Shown piece after piece: positions 1 through 7,669 of a DNA stretch of 15,251 bases. The notes beneath the pieces were generated by a model. That model was not told the DNA's origin. It saw only the letters and a list, made by a program, of their open reading frames with translations, and did no database searches. The number at the start of each line of letters is the position of its first letter. The first letter of the stretch is position 1. The stretch comes from Paracoccaceae bacterium (GTDB taxonomy: Bacteria; Pseudomonadota; Alphaproteobacteria; Rhodobacterales; Rhodobacteraceae), in the NCBI GenBank assembly GCA_023134935.1, contig JAGLUD010000044.1:1-15251 (forward strand), read 5' to 3'. The position numbers and the translations under genes were made by a program.

Positions 1-1101
1 CCACATCCGACTATTCGCCCGCAGCTCGGCGTTCTGGACATCGCGCTTTATGTGGGTGGTGACAGTAAATTGGCGGGAACGGCTAATAAGGTCACGAAGC
101 TTAGCTCGAATGAAAACCCTTACGGGGCCAGCCCTAAGGCGGTTGAGGCGTATAAAGCGGCCTCGGGCGATTTGGCGATTTACCCTTCCACGGACCATGC
201 AGAATTACGCGCAGCCATCGGGCAGGTGCACGGCGTTGATGCAGCGCGGGTGATTTGCGGCGCCGGGTCCGACGAGATCATCGCGTTTTTGTGTCAGGTC
301 TATGCGGGCGAGGGCGACGAGGTTTTGTATACCGAGCATGGGTTTGCCATGTACCGAATTTCCGCTTTGGCGGCGGGGGCGACTCCGGTGGAAGTCAAAG
401 AAGATAACCGCCACACTGATGTGGATGCGTTATTGGCGGCGTGCAATGACAAAACCAAACTGGTGTTTATTGCCAATCCGAACAATCCGACAGGGACGAT
501 GATTTCCGGCAAAGAAGTCGCGCGGTTGGCAGAAGGATTGCCTGAGCAGACGATTTTGGTGCTGGACGGGGCGTATGTTGAATTCGTTGACGACGAGGAT
601 TTTGACGCTGGACTGGCTGTTATCGAGGCGCGGGATAACGTTGTTATGACGCGGACATTTTCGAAACTTTACGGGCTGGGTGGTTTGCGCATCGGTTGGG
701 GTTATGGCCCCGCACATATCATTGATGCGTTGAACCGAGTGCGCGGGCCGTTCAATTTGTCCGGCGCGGCGCTGGCCACCGCAGAGGTCGCTGTGCTTGA
801 TGAAGCGTATACGGCACAATGCAAAAGCCTGAATACGCAGTGGCGGGGTTGGTTGACTGAAAACCTTTCAGCGCTGGGTCTGGAGATCGACGAAAGCCAC
901 GGGAATTTCATTCTGGTGCGGTTCTCCACACCCGAGTTGGCCGAAGGTTGCGATGCGGCACTGCGCGAACGCGGGTTGATTGTGCGAAAGGTTGGTGGAT
1001 ATGGTTTCGCTGAGGGGTTACGAATAACCATTGGCGACGAGATCGCGTGCCGTCAGGTGGCGCAAGGCGTGAAAGAGTTTCTTGAGGGGCAGGGCGAATG
1101 A
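1..1101 (+). CDS. hisC: Histidinol-phosphate aminotransferase (5'-partial)
   Basis: PLP-dependent fold-type I aminotransferase. It converts imidazole-acetol phosphate plus glutamate to histidinol phosphate, and in many alphaproteobacteria also transaminates aromatic keto acids or prephenate. The frame is open to base 1 and reads [16 protein letters not shown], the conserved HisC N-terminus, so the true start lies a few codons upstream. The GTG at 52 is a valine codon inside this conserved stretch, not the start. Visible motifs are [12 protein letters not shown] (substrate and cofactor end), [17 protein letters not shown], and [15 protein letters not shown], whose Lys (codon 664-666) is the PLP Schiff-base lysine. 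The C-terminal RITIG is also typical. The stop overlaps the tyrC start by four bases (ATGA, 1098-1101). Immediate linkage to a prephenate/arogenate dehydrogenase suggests a role in tyrosine and phenylalanine synthesis as well as, or instead of, histidine synthesis. Family certain; exact substrate not decidable from sequence alone. Confidence 0.93.
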   Translation, partial: PHPTIRPQLGVLDIALYVGGDSKLAGTANKVTKLSSNENPYGASPKAVEAYKAASGDLAIYPSTDHAELRAAIGQVHGVDAARVICGAGSDEIIAFLCQVYAGEGDEVLYTEHGFAMYRISALAAGATPVEVKEDNRHTDVDALLAACNDKTKLVFIANPNNPTGTMISGKEVARLAEGLPEQTILVLDGAYVEFVDDEDFDAGLAVIEARDNVVMTRTFSKLYGLGGLRIGWGYGPAHIIDALNRVRGPFNLSGAALATAEVAVLDEAYTAQCKSLNTQWRGWLTENLSALGLEIDESHGNFILVRFSTPELAEGCDAALRERGLIVRKVGGYGFAEGLRITIGDEIACRQVAQGVKEFLEGQGE

Positions 1102-2015
1102 GCCAGAAGTTTGAACATGTAGCATTGATCGGTTTGGGGTTGATTGCCTCGTCCATCAGTCATGCAATGCGCCGCGCGGATATGGATACGCGGATTACGG
1201 GGTATGCGCGGTCGTCTTCGACGCGTGGCAAAGCGCGAAAGCTGGGGCTTTGTGACAAGGTTTACGATTCTATCACCGATGCTGTGCGCGGGGCCGATCT
1301 GGTTATTCTGGCGGTGCCGGTGGGCGCGATGGGCGCTGTTTCCAAAGAAATCGCGCCGTTCTTGAAGGAGGGCGCAGTGATTACCGATGTTGGCTCGGTT
1401 AAGCGGGCTGTCATTGATAGTGTGGGCCCAAACCTGCCAGAACACGTGCATTTTGTACCCGGCCACCCGATCGCAGGGACGGAGCGTTCCGGACCGGACG
1501 CAGGCTTCGCCAGCTTGTTTGACAATCGCTGGTGTCTGCTGACGCCGGAGGCTGACACCGACAAGAAGGCTGTGGCAAAGCTGCGGAAGTTCTGGGAAGC
1601 GCTGGGCGCGAATGTTGACGAGATGGAACCGGACCACCACGATCTGGTGTTGATGGTGACCTCGCACGCGCCGCATCTGATTGCATATACGATGGTCGGG
1701 GTGGCTGATGATTTGAAACGGGTGACTGACACCGAGGTGATTAATTATTCCGCCGCGGGTTTCAGGGATTTCACGCGGATTGCGGCGTCTGACCCGACCA
1801 TGTGGCGCGATGTATTTTTGAACAACAAGGACGCCTCGTTGGAAATCCTGGGGCGGTTCACTGAAGAACTGTTCGCGCTTCAACGTGCCATTCGTACGGG
1901 CGACGGGGACTTCCTGTTCGATTACTTCACCCGCACCCGCGCGGTTCGCCGCAGCATTATCGAAGCGGGACAGGATACAGACGAGGCGAACTTCGGTCGC
2001 GGCGCGGACACTTGA
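1098..2015 (+). CDS. tyrC: Prephenate/arogenate (cyclohexadienyl) dehydrogenase
   Basis: A 305-residue TyrA-family oxidoreductase that oxidatively decarboxylates prephenate and/or arogenate with NAD(P)+ on the route to tyrosine. The N-terminal Rossmann fold starts with the dinucleotide loop IGLGLIASS (residues 11-19), where Ala replaces the usual third Gly. LAVPVGAMG (about 71-79), DVGSVK (97-102) and [12 protein letters not shown] (121-132) are the conserved substrate-pocket motifs; the His and Glu of HPIAGTE are family hallmarks. The C-terminal half is the helical dimerisation domain, with [19 protein letters not shown]. No chorismate mutase or ACT domain is attached, so this is the monofunctional, probably feedback-insensitive type. 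The ATG lies within the hisC stop region (ATGA), indicating translational coupling. Its stop overlaps the TTG of the next gene in the same way. Prephenate versus arogenate preference cannot be read from the sequence. Confidence 0.92.
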   Translation: MSQKFEHVALIGLGLIASSISHAMRRADMDTRITGYARSSSTRGKARKLGLCDKVYDSITDAVRGADLVILAVPVGAMGAVSKEIAPFLKEGAVITDVGSVKRAVIDSVGPNLPEHVHFVPGHPIAGTERSGPDAGFASLFDNRWCLLTPEADTDKKAVAKLRKFWEALGANVDEMEPDHHDLVLMVTSHAPHLIAYTMVGVADDLKRVTDTEVINYSAAGFRDFTRIAASDPTMWRDVFLNNKDASLEILGRFTEELFALQRAIRTGDGDFLFDYFTRTRAVRRSIIEAGQDTDEANFGRGADT

Positions 2016-2629
2016 CGCTGCGGCGTATAGTTCTAACTTTTCTAATTTTGGCTGCCGTGGTTTCTTGCGGGCGGCGTCAATCCGCACCACCCATTCCTGC
2101 CCATTTGGTCCAGCTTTGCGGTGATCCCGGTCTGGCCGGAGTCGTGTTACCAGCGATAAAGGTTTCGAGTAGTGCATGTGGTATCAGCCGCCCGGTTGAG
2201 GTGCATTTCGTTTCCGGCGTTGCGTTGAATGAAAAGCCGATCCTGAACTGCGACACAGCGCGGACTTTGCGTGACTGGGTGGATCGCGGGGCGCAACCAG
2301 CAGTGCGGTCTTTGCGGGCGCGAATAACCAGCATACGAGTGGTTTCGCATTACGCGTGTCGGACGCGGAACAGCCAGCGTGGGGCGAAAATCTCGGAACA
2401 TGCCAAGGGCAATGCCATCGATATCGCAGGGTTTACGCTGGACAATGGTGAGCGGGTTTCTGTGTTGGAAGACTGGCGGTCTAACCGGTATGGGCCTGCT
2501 TTGCGTGGCATGTATTCGGCGGCCTGTGGTCGTTTTAGCACGACGCTTGGGCCGAATGCTGATCGGTTCCACCAAGATCACATGCATTTTGACACAGCCA
2601 ATTATCGCGGTGGCACCTATTGTAGATAA
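2012..2629 (+). CDS. Extensin-like C-terminal domain lipoprotein, putative LAS-type metallopeptidase
   Basis: A 205-residue exported protein starting at TTG, in a TTGA overlap with the tyrC stop. Residues 1-19 form a lipoprotein signal: basic MTLRR, a hydrophobic run, then VVSC, with Cys19 as the lipidation site. The mature part matches the 'extensin-like' bacterial domain: repeated Cys residues (36, 56, 80, 116, 162, 204) that could form disulfides, IRVVSHYACRTRN, SEHAKGNAIDIAGF and FHQDHMHFD. His130-x6-Asp137 with His190-x-His192 is the Zn-ligand pattern of LAS peptidases (lysostaphin, D-Ala-D-Ala carboxypeptidase, hedgehog), so a murein peptidase role in the envelope is plausible. The plant-derived name 'extensin' is misleading. 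Why it lies in an aromatic amino-acid operon is unknown. Family call strong; enzymatic activity inferred. Confidence 0.85.
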   Translation: MTLRRIVLTFLILAAVVSCGRRQSAPPIPAHLVQLCGDPGLAGVVLPAIKVSSSACGISRPVEVHFVSGVALNEKPILNCDTARTLRDWVDRGAQPAVRSLRARITSIRVVSHYACRTRNSQRGAKISEHAKGNAIDIAGFTLDNGERVSVLEDWRSNRYGPALRGMYSAACGRFSTTLGPNADRFHQDHMHFDTANYRGGTYCR

Positions 2630-2824
2630 GCCCCGCGCGGTTTCACGTCATGCGTGGTATAAATGAAAGTGGCTTGAGAGTTCCGTATACTGCACCGACT
2701 TCGATTGAAATCACCAATTTTATTGGCCGGGTCAGGTGCCAAGTTTGTCCGCATTTGCGAATTTTCAAGTTTCGCAGTAACTTCGGGAAAACAACACTTT
2801 TCTAGGCGATCGAGAGGGCCGTTC
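2630..2824. other. 195-bp intergenic region before the SBP-OmpA gene
   Basis: No convincing gene lies here. Upstream in-frame codons from 2705 precede the next gene, but their translation is basic and Phe/Ser-rich and would place the obvious signal peptide 40 residues inside, so I treat them as noncoding. I see no clear intrinsic terminator for the hisC-tyrC-lipoprotein operon, only a CG-rich palindrome CCGCGCGG at 2633-2640. The region probably holds the promoter of the SBP-OmpA gene (separate entry). Confidence 0.5.
2663..2691 (+). promoter_or_regulatory. Candidate sigma70-type promoter for the SBP-OmpA gene
   Basis: ATGAAA (2663-2668, 4/6 to TTGACA), a 17-base spacer and TATACT (2686-2691, 5/6 to TATAAT). 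This is the best match I could find in the intergenic region. It would give a leader of about 125 bases. Found by eye; such matches occur by chance. Confidence 0.3.
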
Positions 2825-4381
2825 ATGCGGGCGTATTTTTCAAAATCGATGATGTTTGGCGCGGCGTTGTCGCTGTTGGCGACATCAGCAGTCGCGGCGG
2901 ATATCACGCTTCGCTCCAACGACGGCGTGTTCTCGCTAAGCGGAGAGCTGGTCGATTTCGATGGTAGCAATTACATCCTGAAATCGGTGTTCGGACAGGT
3001 GCGTATCGAGGCGGATGAGGTCGTTTGCAGCGGTGACGACTGTCCAGATATTTCGGCTTTTCTTAAGGACTTCTTGGTGACCGGAACCTACGCGGTTGGC
3101 AAAACGTTGTTACCTGCACTGTTGGATGATTTCGCGAAAGCTGCGGGGCTCCGTAGTGTGCCGGAGGGTGCGACAGCGGTTGCGTTACACAATAGCGCTG
3201 GCGAGGTGGCCGCGTTGGTAACGGTGGCCACCGGGGATCCAAGTGAGGGCTTTACCGCGCTTGCGGATGGCACGGCGTTACTTGCGATTTCGTCACGTCA
3301 GGCGAGTGTTCCGGAAGTTTCCGCGATAAAGGCAGCGGGGTTTGGCGATATTACGATTGCCGTACAGCAGACGGTTTTGGCGATGGACGGGCTGGTAATT
3401 TTGGTCTCGCAGGACAATCCAGTAAACTCGTTAACTATTCAACAGGTTGGGGGCATTTTTTCCGGCAAACTCACGAACTGGGCCGAAGTCGGCGGGCAGG
3501 GCGCTTCGATCAATGTGTACCGCCAGAACGTAGCGGCGAGCGATTTCGAGTTTTTCCGCAGCGAGGTTCTGGCGCAAACGGGGGGCGATTTTACGCAGAC
3601 AGCCTCGATCGTGTCTAGCAACGGGGCTATTTCGGACAGTGTGACATTGGATGCGTTCGGCATCGGCTTTTCCAGCTTTGCCGATATGGGTTCAGCGAAG
3701 GCGATCTCGCTTCGGGGTAGTTGTGGCATTCTTTCAGCGCCAACAGATTTTTCAATCAAGACCGAAGAGTATCCGCTTTCGCGCCGTCTATTGGTTTACA
3801 CGCCGGATCGCGTTTTGCCTGAAGTGGCGGGTGGCTTGGCCGCTTATCTGGATTCCGACGCGGCACAGCTGCCAGTGGAGCGGGCGGGGTACGTTAGCCT
3901 GAATGCTACGCTGAAATCCGTTAACGATCAGGGGCTGCGATTTGCGAACGCGATCCTTGCGGATAACGACGAGATCGACCTTGCAGATTTGAGGCTAATG
4001 GCGAAACAATTAGTTAACGCTGAACGTCTGTCGACCACTTTCCGGTTCGTCGATGGTTCCAGCACATTGGACGCACGGGCAGAGCGTGATGTTATACGGT
4101 TGCTGGACTGGTTGTCGGGGCAGAGTTTAGCCAATATGAAAATATTGTTGGTGGGATTTACGGATAACAATGGTAAATCAGATGTAAACATGGCATTGGC
4201 GGAGCAACGCGCTCAACAAGTTCTGGATGAACTGGCCGCTATTGCACCCGCTGGCATGTTAGAGAAAATTGATGTTAAGATTGTCGGGCTTGGCGAGACC
4301 TCGCCCATGGCATGTAGTGCGGCGCCCAGAGGGCGTTTTGTTAACAGAAGAGTCGAGGTGTGGATTAGTGATGAAAATTGA
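2825..4381 (+). CDS. Phosphate-SBP-like / OmpA fusion protein, periplasmic
   Basis: A 518-residue exported protein. ATG 2825 is chosen because GAGAGG (2812-2817) sits 7 bases upstream and translation begins with a clean signal peptide, MRAYFSKSMMFGAALSLLAT then SAVAA, cleaved near residue 25. Residues 26-75 are a small beta-rich module (LRSNDG, VDFDGSNYIL, VFGQVRIEADEV) ending in Cys68 and Cys73. About 85-375 resembles a PstS-like type II solute-binding domain; VGGIFSGKLTNWAEVGG (218-234) and the following VYRQN segment are the typical phosphate-SBP signature. About 395-515 is an OmpA/MotB peptidoglycan-binding domain with GFTDNNG (Asp447), EQRAQQV (Arg462) and NRRVEVW. No pst or other ABC permease or ATPase lies nearby, so transport is unlikely. 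A peptidoglycan-tethered ligand-sensing or scaffold protein is my inference. Architecture clear; ligand and role unknown. Confidence 0.88.
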   Translation: MRAYFSKSMMFGAALSLLATSAVAADITLRSNDGVFSLSGELVDFDGSNYILKSVFGQVRIEADEVVCSGDDCPDISAFLKDFLVTGTYAVGKTLLPALLDDFAKAAGLRSVPEGATAVALHNSAGEVAALVTVATGDPSEGFTALADGTALLAISSRQASVPEVSAIKAAGFGDITIAVQQTVLAMDGLVILVSQDNPVNSLTIQQVGGIFSGKLTNWAEVGGQGASINVYRQNVAASDFEFFRSEVLAQTGGDFTQTASIVSSNGAISDSVTLDAFGIGFSSFADMGSAKAISLRGSCGILSAPTDFSIKTEEYPLSRRLLVYTPDRVLPEVAGGLAAYLDSDAAQLPVERAGYVSLNATLKSVNDQGLRFANAILADNDEIDLADLRLMAKQLVNAERLSTTFRFVDGSSTLDARAERDVIRLLDWLSGQSLANMKILLVGFTDNNGKSDVNMALAEQRAQQVLDELAAIAPAGMLEKIDVKIVGLGETSPMACSAAPRGRFVNRRVEVWISDEN

Positions 4382-4402
4382 TGAATAATTTCATCGAATT
4401 TT
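4380..4402 (+). terminator. Weak candidate terminator after the SBP-OmpA gene
   Basis: GATGAA (4380-4385), a TAAT loop and TTCATC (4390-4395) form a 6-bp stem followed by GAATTTT. The stem is AT-rich and overlaps the stop codon, so it is weak. It could instead be an RNA end structure with partial readthrough to the rhodanese gene. Confidence 0.25.
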
Positions 4403-4473
4403 GGCCACATTAATTGTATATGTTTGATGTGTCGGTAGAGGTGGGCTCTGGCGCATATCTAATTTACGAACGG

Positions 4474-4486
4474 TTACATAGTGTAA
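4474..4486. promoter_or_regulatory. Short inverted repeat upstream of the rhodanese gene
   Basis: A perfect inverted repeat TTACA-TAG-TGTAA in the AT-rich 171-base gap between the SBP-OmpA and rhodanese genes, 66 bases before the rhodanese ATG. Size and placement would suit a dimeric regulator, but no regulator gene is adjacent and 5-base arms are common by chance. Confidence 0.2.
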
Positions 4487-4552
4487 TATCGAGGTTAATA
4501 AGTGATAAGTACCGCATTGAGAGAATCGCCCGCCAGACATCAAGGAGGCAGA

Positions 4553-5197
4553 ATGCCTATTTGGAAGAGACTACTGAGCGTCCTTATTCCCGTCACAATA
4601 TTTTTGGCAGGACCGGTGCAGGCGCAGGATGTCTGGATTACGCCTGACCTACCGTTCTTCGAATTTGAATCGGGTGGCGAGTTTTATCTGATTGAGCGCG
4701 ATCAGGATAACGAAGCGGTTATCGTTGATACGTTCGCTAAAACCTCGCGGGCTTGTCCGCCGTTTTGCATCCAGCCAATGGTTGTAGCTGACGGTGTTCA
4801 AACCGTAGGCGAAGTGGAGCTTCTGGATTTCATTCAGGATCATGTAGAACCGGGCGATGGGTTTTTGATCGACGCGCGGGTTGAAAAATTCTTCCTTGCG
4901 GGCACCATTCCGGGTGCTGTGAACTTGCCGTTCAATATGTTTGTTTCTTCTTCCTCGAACCCGTTCCTTGACCAATTGCTAATCCTACTTGGTGGAAAAC
5001 TCGATGAATCCGGAGATTGGAATTTTGACGAAGCAGCAGAGCTGTTGTTGTTCTGTAATGGACCGTGGTGTGGCCAGTCCCCGCGTGCGATTAACAATTT
5101 GCTGGAGATGGGTTATCCAGCCGAGCGTTTGTACTATTATCGTGGCGGCATGCAGGCGTGGGCCTCCATGGGGTTGAGTGTGGTGGTGCCGGGATAA
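4553..5197 (+). CDS. Periplasmic rhodanese-like domain protein
   Basis: A 214-residue protein. ATG 4553 is preceded by a near-perfect Shine-Dalgarno AAGGAGG (4542-4548) and opens a classic signal peptide, MPIWKRLLSV...PVQAQ, cleaved around residue 25. The rhodanese fold occupies about 95-212: LIDARVEKFFLAGTIPGAVNLPF (CH2A-like motif), strand LLLFC ending in Cys158 at the catalytic position, and YYRGGMQAW near the C-terminus. The active-site loop is CNGPWCGQS, longer than the usual CxxGxRS, with a second Cys163. A further pair, Cys68 and Cys72 (ACPPFC), lies before the domain. Rhodaneses transfer sulfane sulfur or bind oxyanions; in the periplasm this protein could be a thiol or persulfide carrier. 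It lies between two other exported proteins and is probably co-transcribed with the LysM gene 56 bases downstream. Substrate unknown. Confidence 0.88.
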   Translation: MPIWKRLLSVLIPVTIFLAGPVQAQDVWITPDLPFFEFESGGEFYLIERDQDNEAVIVDTFAKTSRACPPFCIQPMVVADGVQTVGEVELLDFIQDHVEPGDGFLIDARVEKFFLAGTIPGAVNLPFNMFVSSSSNPFLDQLLILLGGKLDESGDWNFDEAAELLLFCNGPWCGQSPRAINNLLEMGYPAERLYYYRGGMQAWASMGLSVVVPG

Positions 5198-5253
5198 GCG
5201 AATTGCACAGAGGGAAAATATCAGGTTCTTAAGTGGGTGGCTCTAGGAGTGTG

Positions 5254-6057
5254 ATGCAAAAACGTTTTACAGTGAGCGTCGTATTAAACGTCTTTTTACT
5301 TGCCGGCGCGATTTCGGCTAGCACCGTTCCTTTGGACTATTGTTCCGCCGGTTTTGTTGATCACGGAACTCGTTTTGTACAGGCAACCGAGTTGCCATCG
5401 ATTGCCCCATCATCTTTACGCAGGCTGACGTTTTATTCCGATAAAGCGATGTTGGCCTTGTTCGATCTGGTCAACGAGGATTTGGTCGCCGGAGAGGGCG
5501 GCACGATTTCCGCGAAAACTACTGACACTTTCAGGAGTGCGATTGAACGCTTGATCGGGGCTGGTGACAAAGCCGACCTGAGTGTTGATCAGACCGCAAT
5601 TTTCTTTGGCCAAGAGGTGGCCGTGCGTTTTTCAGGGCCAATTCCGCAGTTATTGCAGGGCAGCAACGGCGAAATAGATGCACGCGATCTATTTCGAGGA
5701 ATAGCTGGAGGCAAGTCTTCGGCCGAAGCGCGGCAAGCAGCTGACTCAGCATATTTGTTGGCGTTGCAAGGTGAAATCCAAAGCCTGCAAGGGACATCTG
5801 ACGAACCCGAAAATGTCGCGGAAGTAGTCGAAGCTGTCGACGAAAATATCGATCCGGAATTCGCAGCACGTGTTGTGCTGGTTGATGGTAAACGCACGAT
5901 TACAGTCGAGCCGGGCGATTCACTGGCTGCTTATGCGACAGCGTTCTACGGGGATACGTTGCTGTATCGTTCGATATATTCAGCCAATCGCGACATTCTG
6001 AACGACCCTAACCTTTTGGAGCTCGGGCAAGTGGTGACGATACCTTACCTTCAATAA
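5254..6057 (+). CDS. LysM domain-containing exported protein
   Basis: A 267-residue protein. ATG 5254 is favoured over GTG 5233 because AGGAG (5245-5249) lies 4 bases upstream and the product begins directly with the signal peptide MQKRFTVSVVLNVFLLAGA, cleaved near ISA-S. The central 200 residues match no family I recognise: an early Cys30, mixed helices, then an acidic linker (about 180-200, rich in Glu and Asp). Residues about 213-266 are one LysM module (TITVEPGDSLAAYA, SIYSANRDIL, LELGQVVTIPYL), which binds N-acetylglucosamine-containing glycan such as peptidoglycan. The C-terminal position of LysM suggests the unknown N-terminal part is held at the wall. Probably in an operon with the rhodanese gene. 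Its last 7 bases overlap the end of the DUF2125 gene on the other strand. Confidence 0.85.
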   Translation: MQKRFTVSVVLNVFLLAGAISASTVPLDYCSAGFVDHGTRFVQATELPSIAPSSLRRLTFYSDKAMLALFDLVNEDLVAGEGGTISAKTTDTFRSAIERLIGAGDKADLSVDQTAIFFGQEVAVRFSGPIPQLLQGSNGEIDARDLFRGIAGGKSSAEARQAADSAYLLALQGEIQSLQGTSDEPENVAEVVEAVDENIDPEFAARVVLVDGKRTITVEPGDSLAAYATAFYGDTLLYRSIYSANRDILNDPNLLELGQVVTIPYLQ

Positions 6058-7055
6058 ACGCGCGGTGCAGGACCGATGGGGATCGCCCCGATGTAGGTTA
6101 GTCCACCGTTGAAGCGCAGCTTGATCTCGATGTCATCGGGGTTGCCGGCCAATGCTGCCACCACTGATATGCCGCGATCAAGCGATGTGGCGAAATCGGG
6201 GGTAAGCAGTTGCGCCGCGATTATTACATCCAGTAGCTCACGCCATTTTTGGGCCTGCAAGGTGAAGTCGCCTTCCATGTATCCATCGTCGTTGATGTTG
6301 ATGGAGCCTTTGCCGTTCAGATTCAGCTCCCCCCAAAGAAACCGGAGGTCACGGATTTGGATCGCAGTCAGGCGCGGGTTGGTTTGCTCGATCGCGAAAC
6401 GGTCCCACGGGTTATCGTAGGTTAGGGATGCATCAAGGATAACTTCGGGGATGGTTTCGGGCAGAACACCGCCCTCATCAACCGTGTCACGCCATGTTGC
6501 TGGCGGTGAGAATTCCAACGCCTTTATGTAAAGGTCATAGGAATTTTGCGGCAGGTCTGGCGCGTTGTGGGCAAAGAACGCGACGCTGGCCTCTTTCGCC
6601 GAAGCGCGCCAATCGGTTTCGCCTGCGAGTATTAGATCGGTGGTTTCCAGCTGCATACGGTCAAGTGAAAGCGCGGTGTCGGGTTTGAAGATCAAGGACC
6701 CACGAAACAGCGAGCTGGTGATCGTGATGGTGTCGTTGCGCGTGGAATAGCTGTGCCTGCCGGGCCAGACTGCGATGATGTGGTTAGGCTTGTAGGATAG
6801 CGCCAGAAGCTGGAAGTTAGGGGCTTCCCATGTCCAGCCGGCTTGCGGGTTGCTTAGGGAGAGGTCGGTGAAAATGCTGTCGAAACGGTTTGGAAAGCCG
6901 GTGACTTTAAATTCTTCGACCTCGGCCACCCAGCCAGCTTCGCGGCGTTGTTCCATCCATGTTTCTATACCGGTTTTCTGGGCGGTTGTGCCGATCAGCC
7001 ACCACGCGCTCCATCCCAAGGATAGTACCAGTACCAAAGTAATTAGGCCGCGCAT
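6051..7055 (-). CDS. DUF2125 domain-containing protein
   Basis: A 334-residue protein on the complementary strand. The frame is open far upstream, but ATG at 7055 is chosen: an AGAGGGG Shine-Dalgarno lies about 5 bases before it and the product then starts with the membrane anchor MRGLITLVLVLSLGWSAWWL. Motifs I associate with DUF2125 are WMEQRREAGWVAEV, VTGFPNRFDSIFTDL, WTWEAPNFQLLALSYKPNH and the following IAVWPG. The rest is beta-rich and ends in LRFNGGLTYIGAIPIGPAP, which suggests an AsmA-like or lipoprotein-like elongated periplasmic domain. Length is typical. Function of the family is unknown; it is common in Rhodobacterales and Rhizobiales. It is transcribed divergently from chaC with 66 bases between them, and its stop overlaps the LysM gene's stop by 7 bases. 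Confidence 0.85.
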   Translation of the reverse strand: MRGLITLVLVLSLGWSAWWLIGTTAQKTGIETWMEQRREAGWVAEVEEFKVTGFPNRFDSIFTDLSLSNPQAGWTWEAPNFQLLALSYKPNHIIAVWPGRHSYSTRNDTITITSSLFRGSLIFKPDTALSLDRMQLETTDLILAGETDWRASAKEASVAFFAHNAPDLPQNSYDLYIKALEFSPPATWRDTVDEGGVLPETIPEVILDASLTYDNPWDRFAIEQTNPRLTAIQIRDLRFLWGELNLNGKGSININDDGYMEGDFTLQAQKWRELLDVIIAAQLLTPDFATSLDRGISVVAALAGNPDDIEIKLRFNGGLTYIGAIPIGPAPRVY

Positions 7056-7121
7056 GGAATCCCCTCTCCAATTCCGCAATAATGCAGGGTATACACTGGC
7101 CATAAATCGGAGGCAGATACA

Positions 7122-7658
7122 ATGCAGCAAAATGACCTGTGGGTTTTTGGATATGGTTCGTTGCTTTGGCGGCCAGGTTTTGAATTTGTGGAACGGCGTG
7201 TTGCAACGTTGCGCGGGTTCAACAGGTCTTTCTGTATGAGCTCGGTTCATTACCGTGGCACGCATGCGGACCCCGGTCTGGTGCTGGCGTTGGACCCTGA
7301 CCTGAAGGGGGAATGTCACGGTGTGGGCTTTCGTGTCGCGCCGGAATTGGCCGCAGACACCATGGCGTATTTGCGCGAGCGTGAGCTGATATCGTCGGCT
7401 TATGTGGAACAAACGCATTCTATTACTTTCCACGGTGGCGGCATGACCGAGGCGGTTTGTTACGTGATGGACCAGTCCCACGAACAATATGTCGGTGGGC
7501 TAAGCATCGAGGAACAGGCTGGGATAATCGCGAAGGCCACAGGGTCGGCAGGGCCGAATGACGAGTATTTGTTCAACACGGTCGCGCATCTGGTGGAGCT
7601 TGGAATATCAGACCCCGATCTGGAACGCCTAGTGACGTTGGTTCACGGGGTCGATTAG
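7122..7658 (+). CDS. chaC: ChaC-like gamma-glutamylcyclotransferase
   Basis: A 178-residue cytosolic enzyme of the ChaC/GCG family, which cleaves glutathione to 5-oxoproline and Cys-Gly. ATG 7122 follows CGGAGG (7108-7113) at good spacing. The N-terminal VFGYGSLLWRPGF (residues 8-20) is the diagnostic YGSL substrate-binding loop. RGFNRSFCMSSVHYRGT and GLVLALDPDLKGECHGVGFRV follow as in ChaC proteins. Glu88 in YLRERELISSAY corresponds to the catalytic acid of the family. The C-terminus has the usual GPNDEYLFNTVAHL. No paired transporter (chaA/chaB) is nearby, and the gene stands alone between DUF2125 (divergent) and the LysM-SBP gene (convergent, 11 bases apart). Family call strong; specificity for glutathione rather than other gamma-glutamyl compounds is from family knowledge. 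Confidence 0.9.
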   Translation: MQQNDLWVFGYGSLLWRPGFEFVERRVATLRGFNRSFCMSSVHYRGTHADPGLVLALDPDLKGECHGVGFRVAPELAADTMAYLRERELISSAYVEQTHSITFHGGGMTEAVCYVMDQSHEQYVGGLSIEEQAGIIAKATGSAGPNDEYLFNTVAHLVELGISDPDLERLVTLVHGVD

Positions 7659-7669
7659 GTGGTTGCCGT

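Noticed and set aside
52..1101. GTG at 52 as the hisC start
   Set aside because: Conserved HisC residues [13 protein letters not shown] are encoded in frame upstream to base 1, so the gene is truncated by the window edge.
1053..2177. Long antisense open frame (374 codons) on the - strand
   Set aside because: It lies fully opposite tyrC and its neighbours, has low-complexity basic composition and no recognisable motif; the + strand frame has clear family motifs.
2705..2824. N-terminal extension of the SBP-OmpA protein from 2705
   Set aside because: It would bury the signal peptide 40 residues in, has no ribosome site, and its residues look noncoding. ATG 2825 fits all signals.
4414..4647. 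Small + strand frame overlapping the start of the rhodanese gene
   Set aside because: It overlaps the signal peptide of the rhodanese gene in another frame, with no ribosome site or motif.
7056..7487. N-terminal extension of the DUF2125 protein up to 7487
   Set aside because: It runs antisense through chaC, and DUF2125 proteins start at the membrane anchor, which matches ATG 7055 with its own ribosome site.
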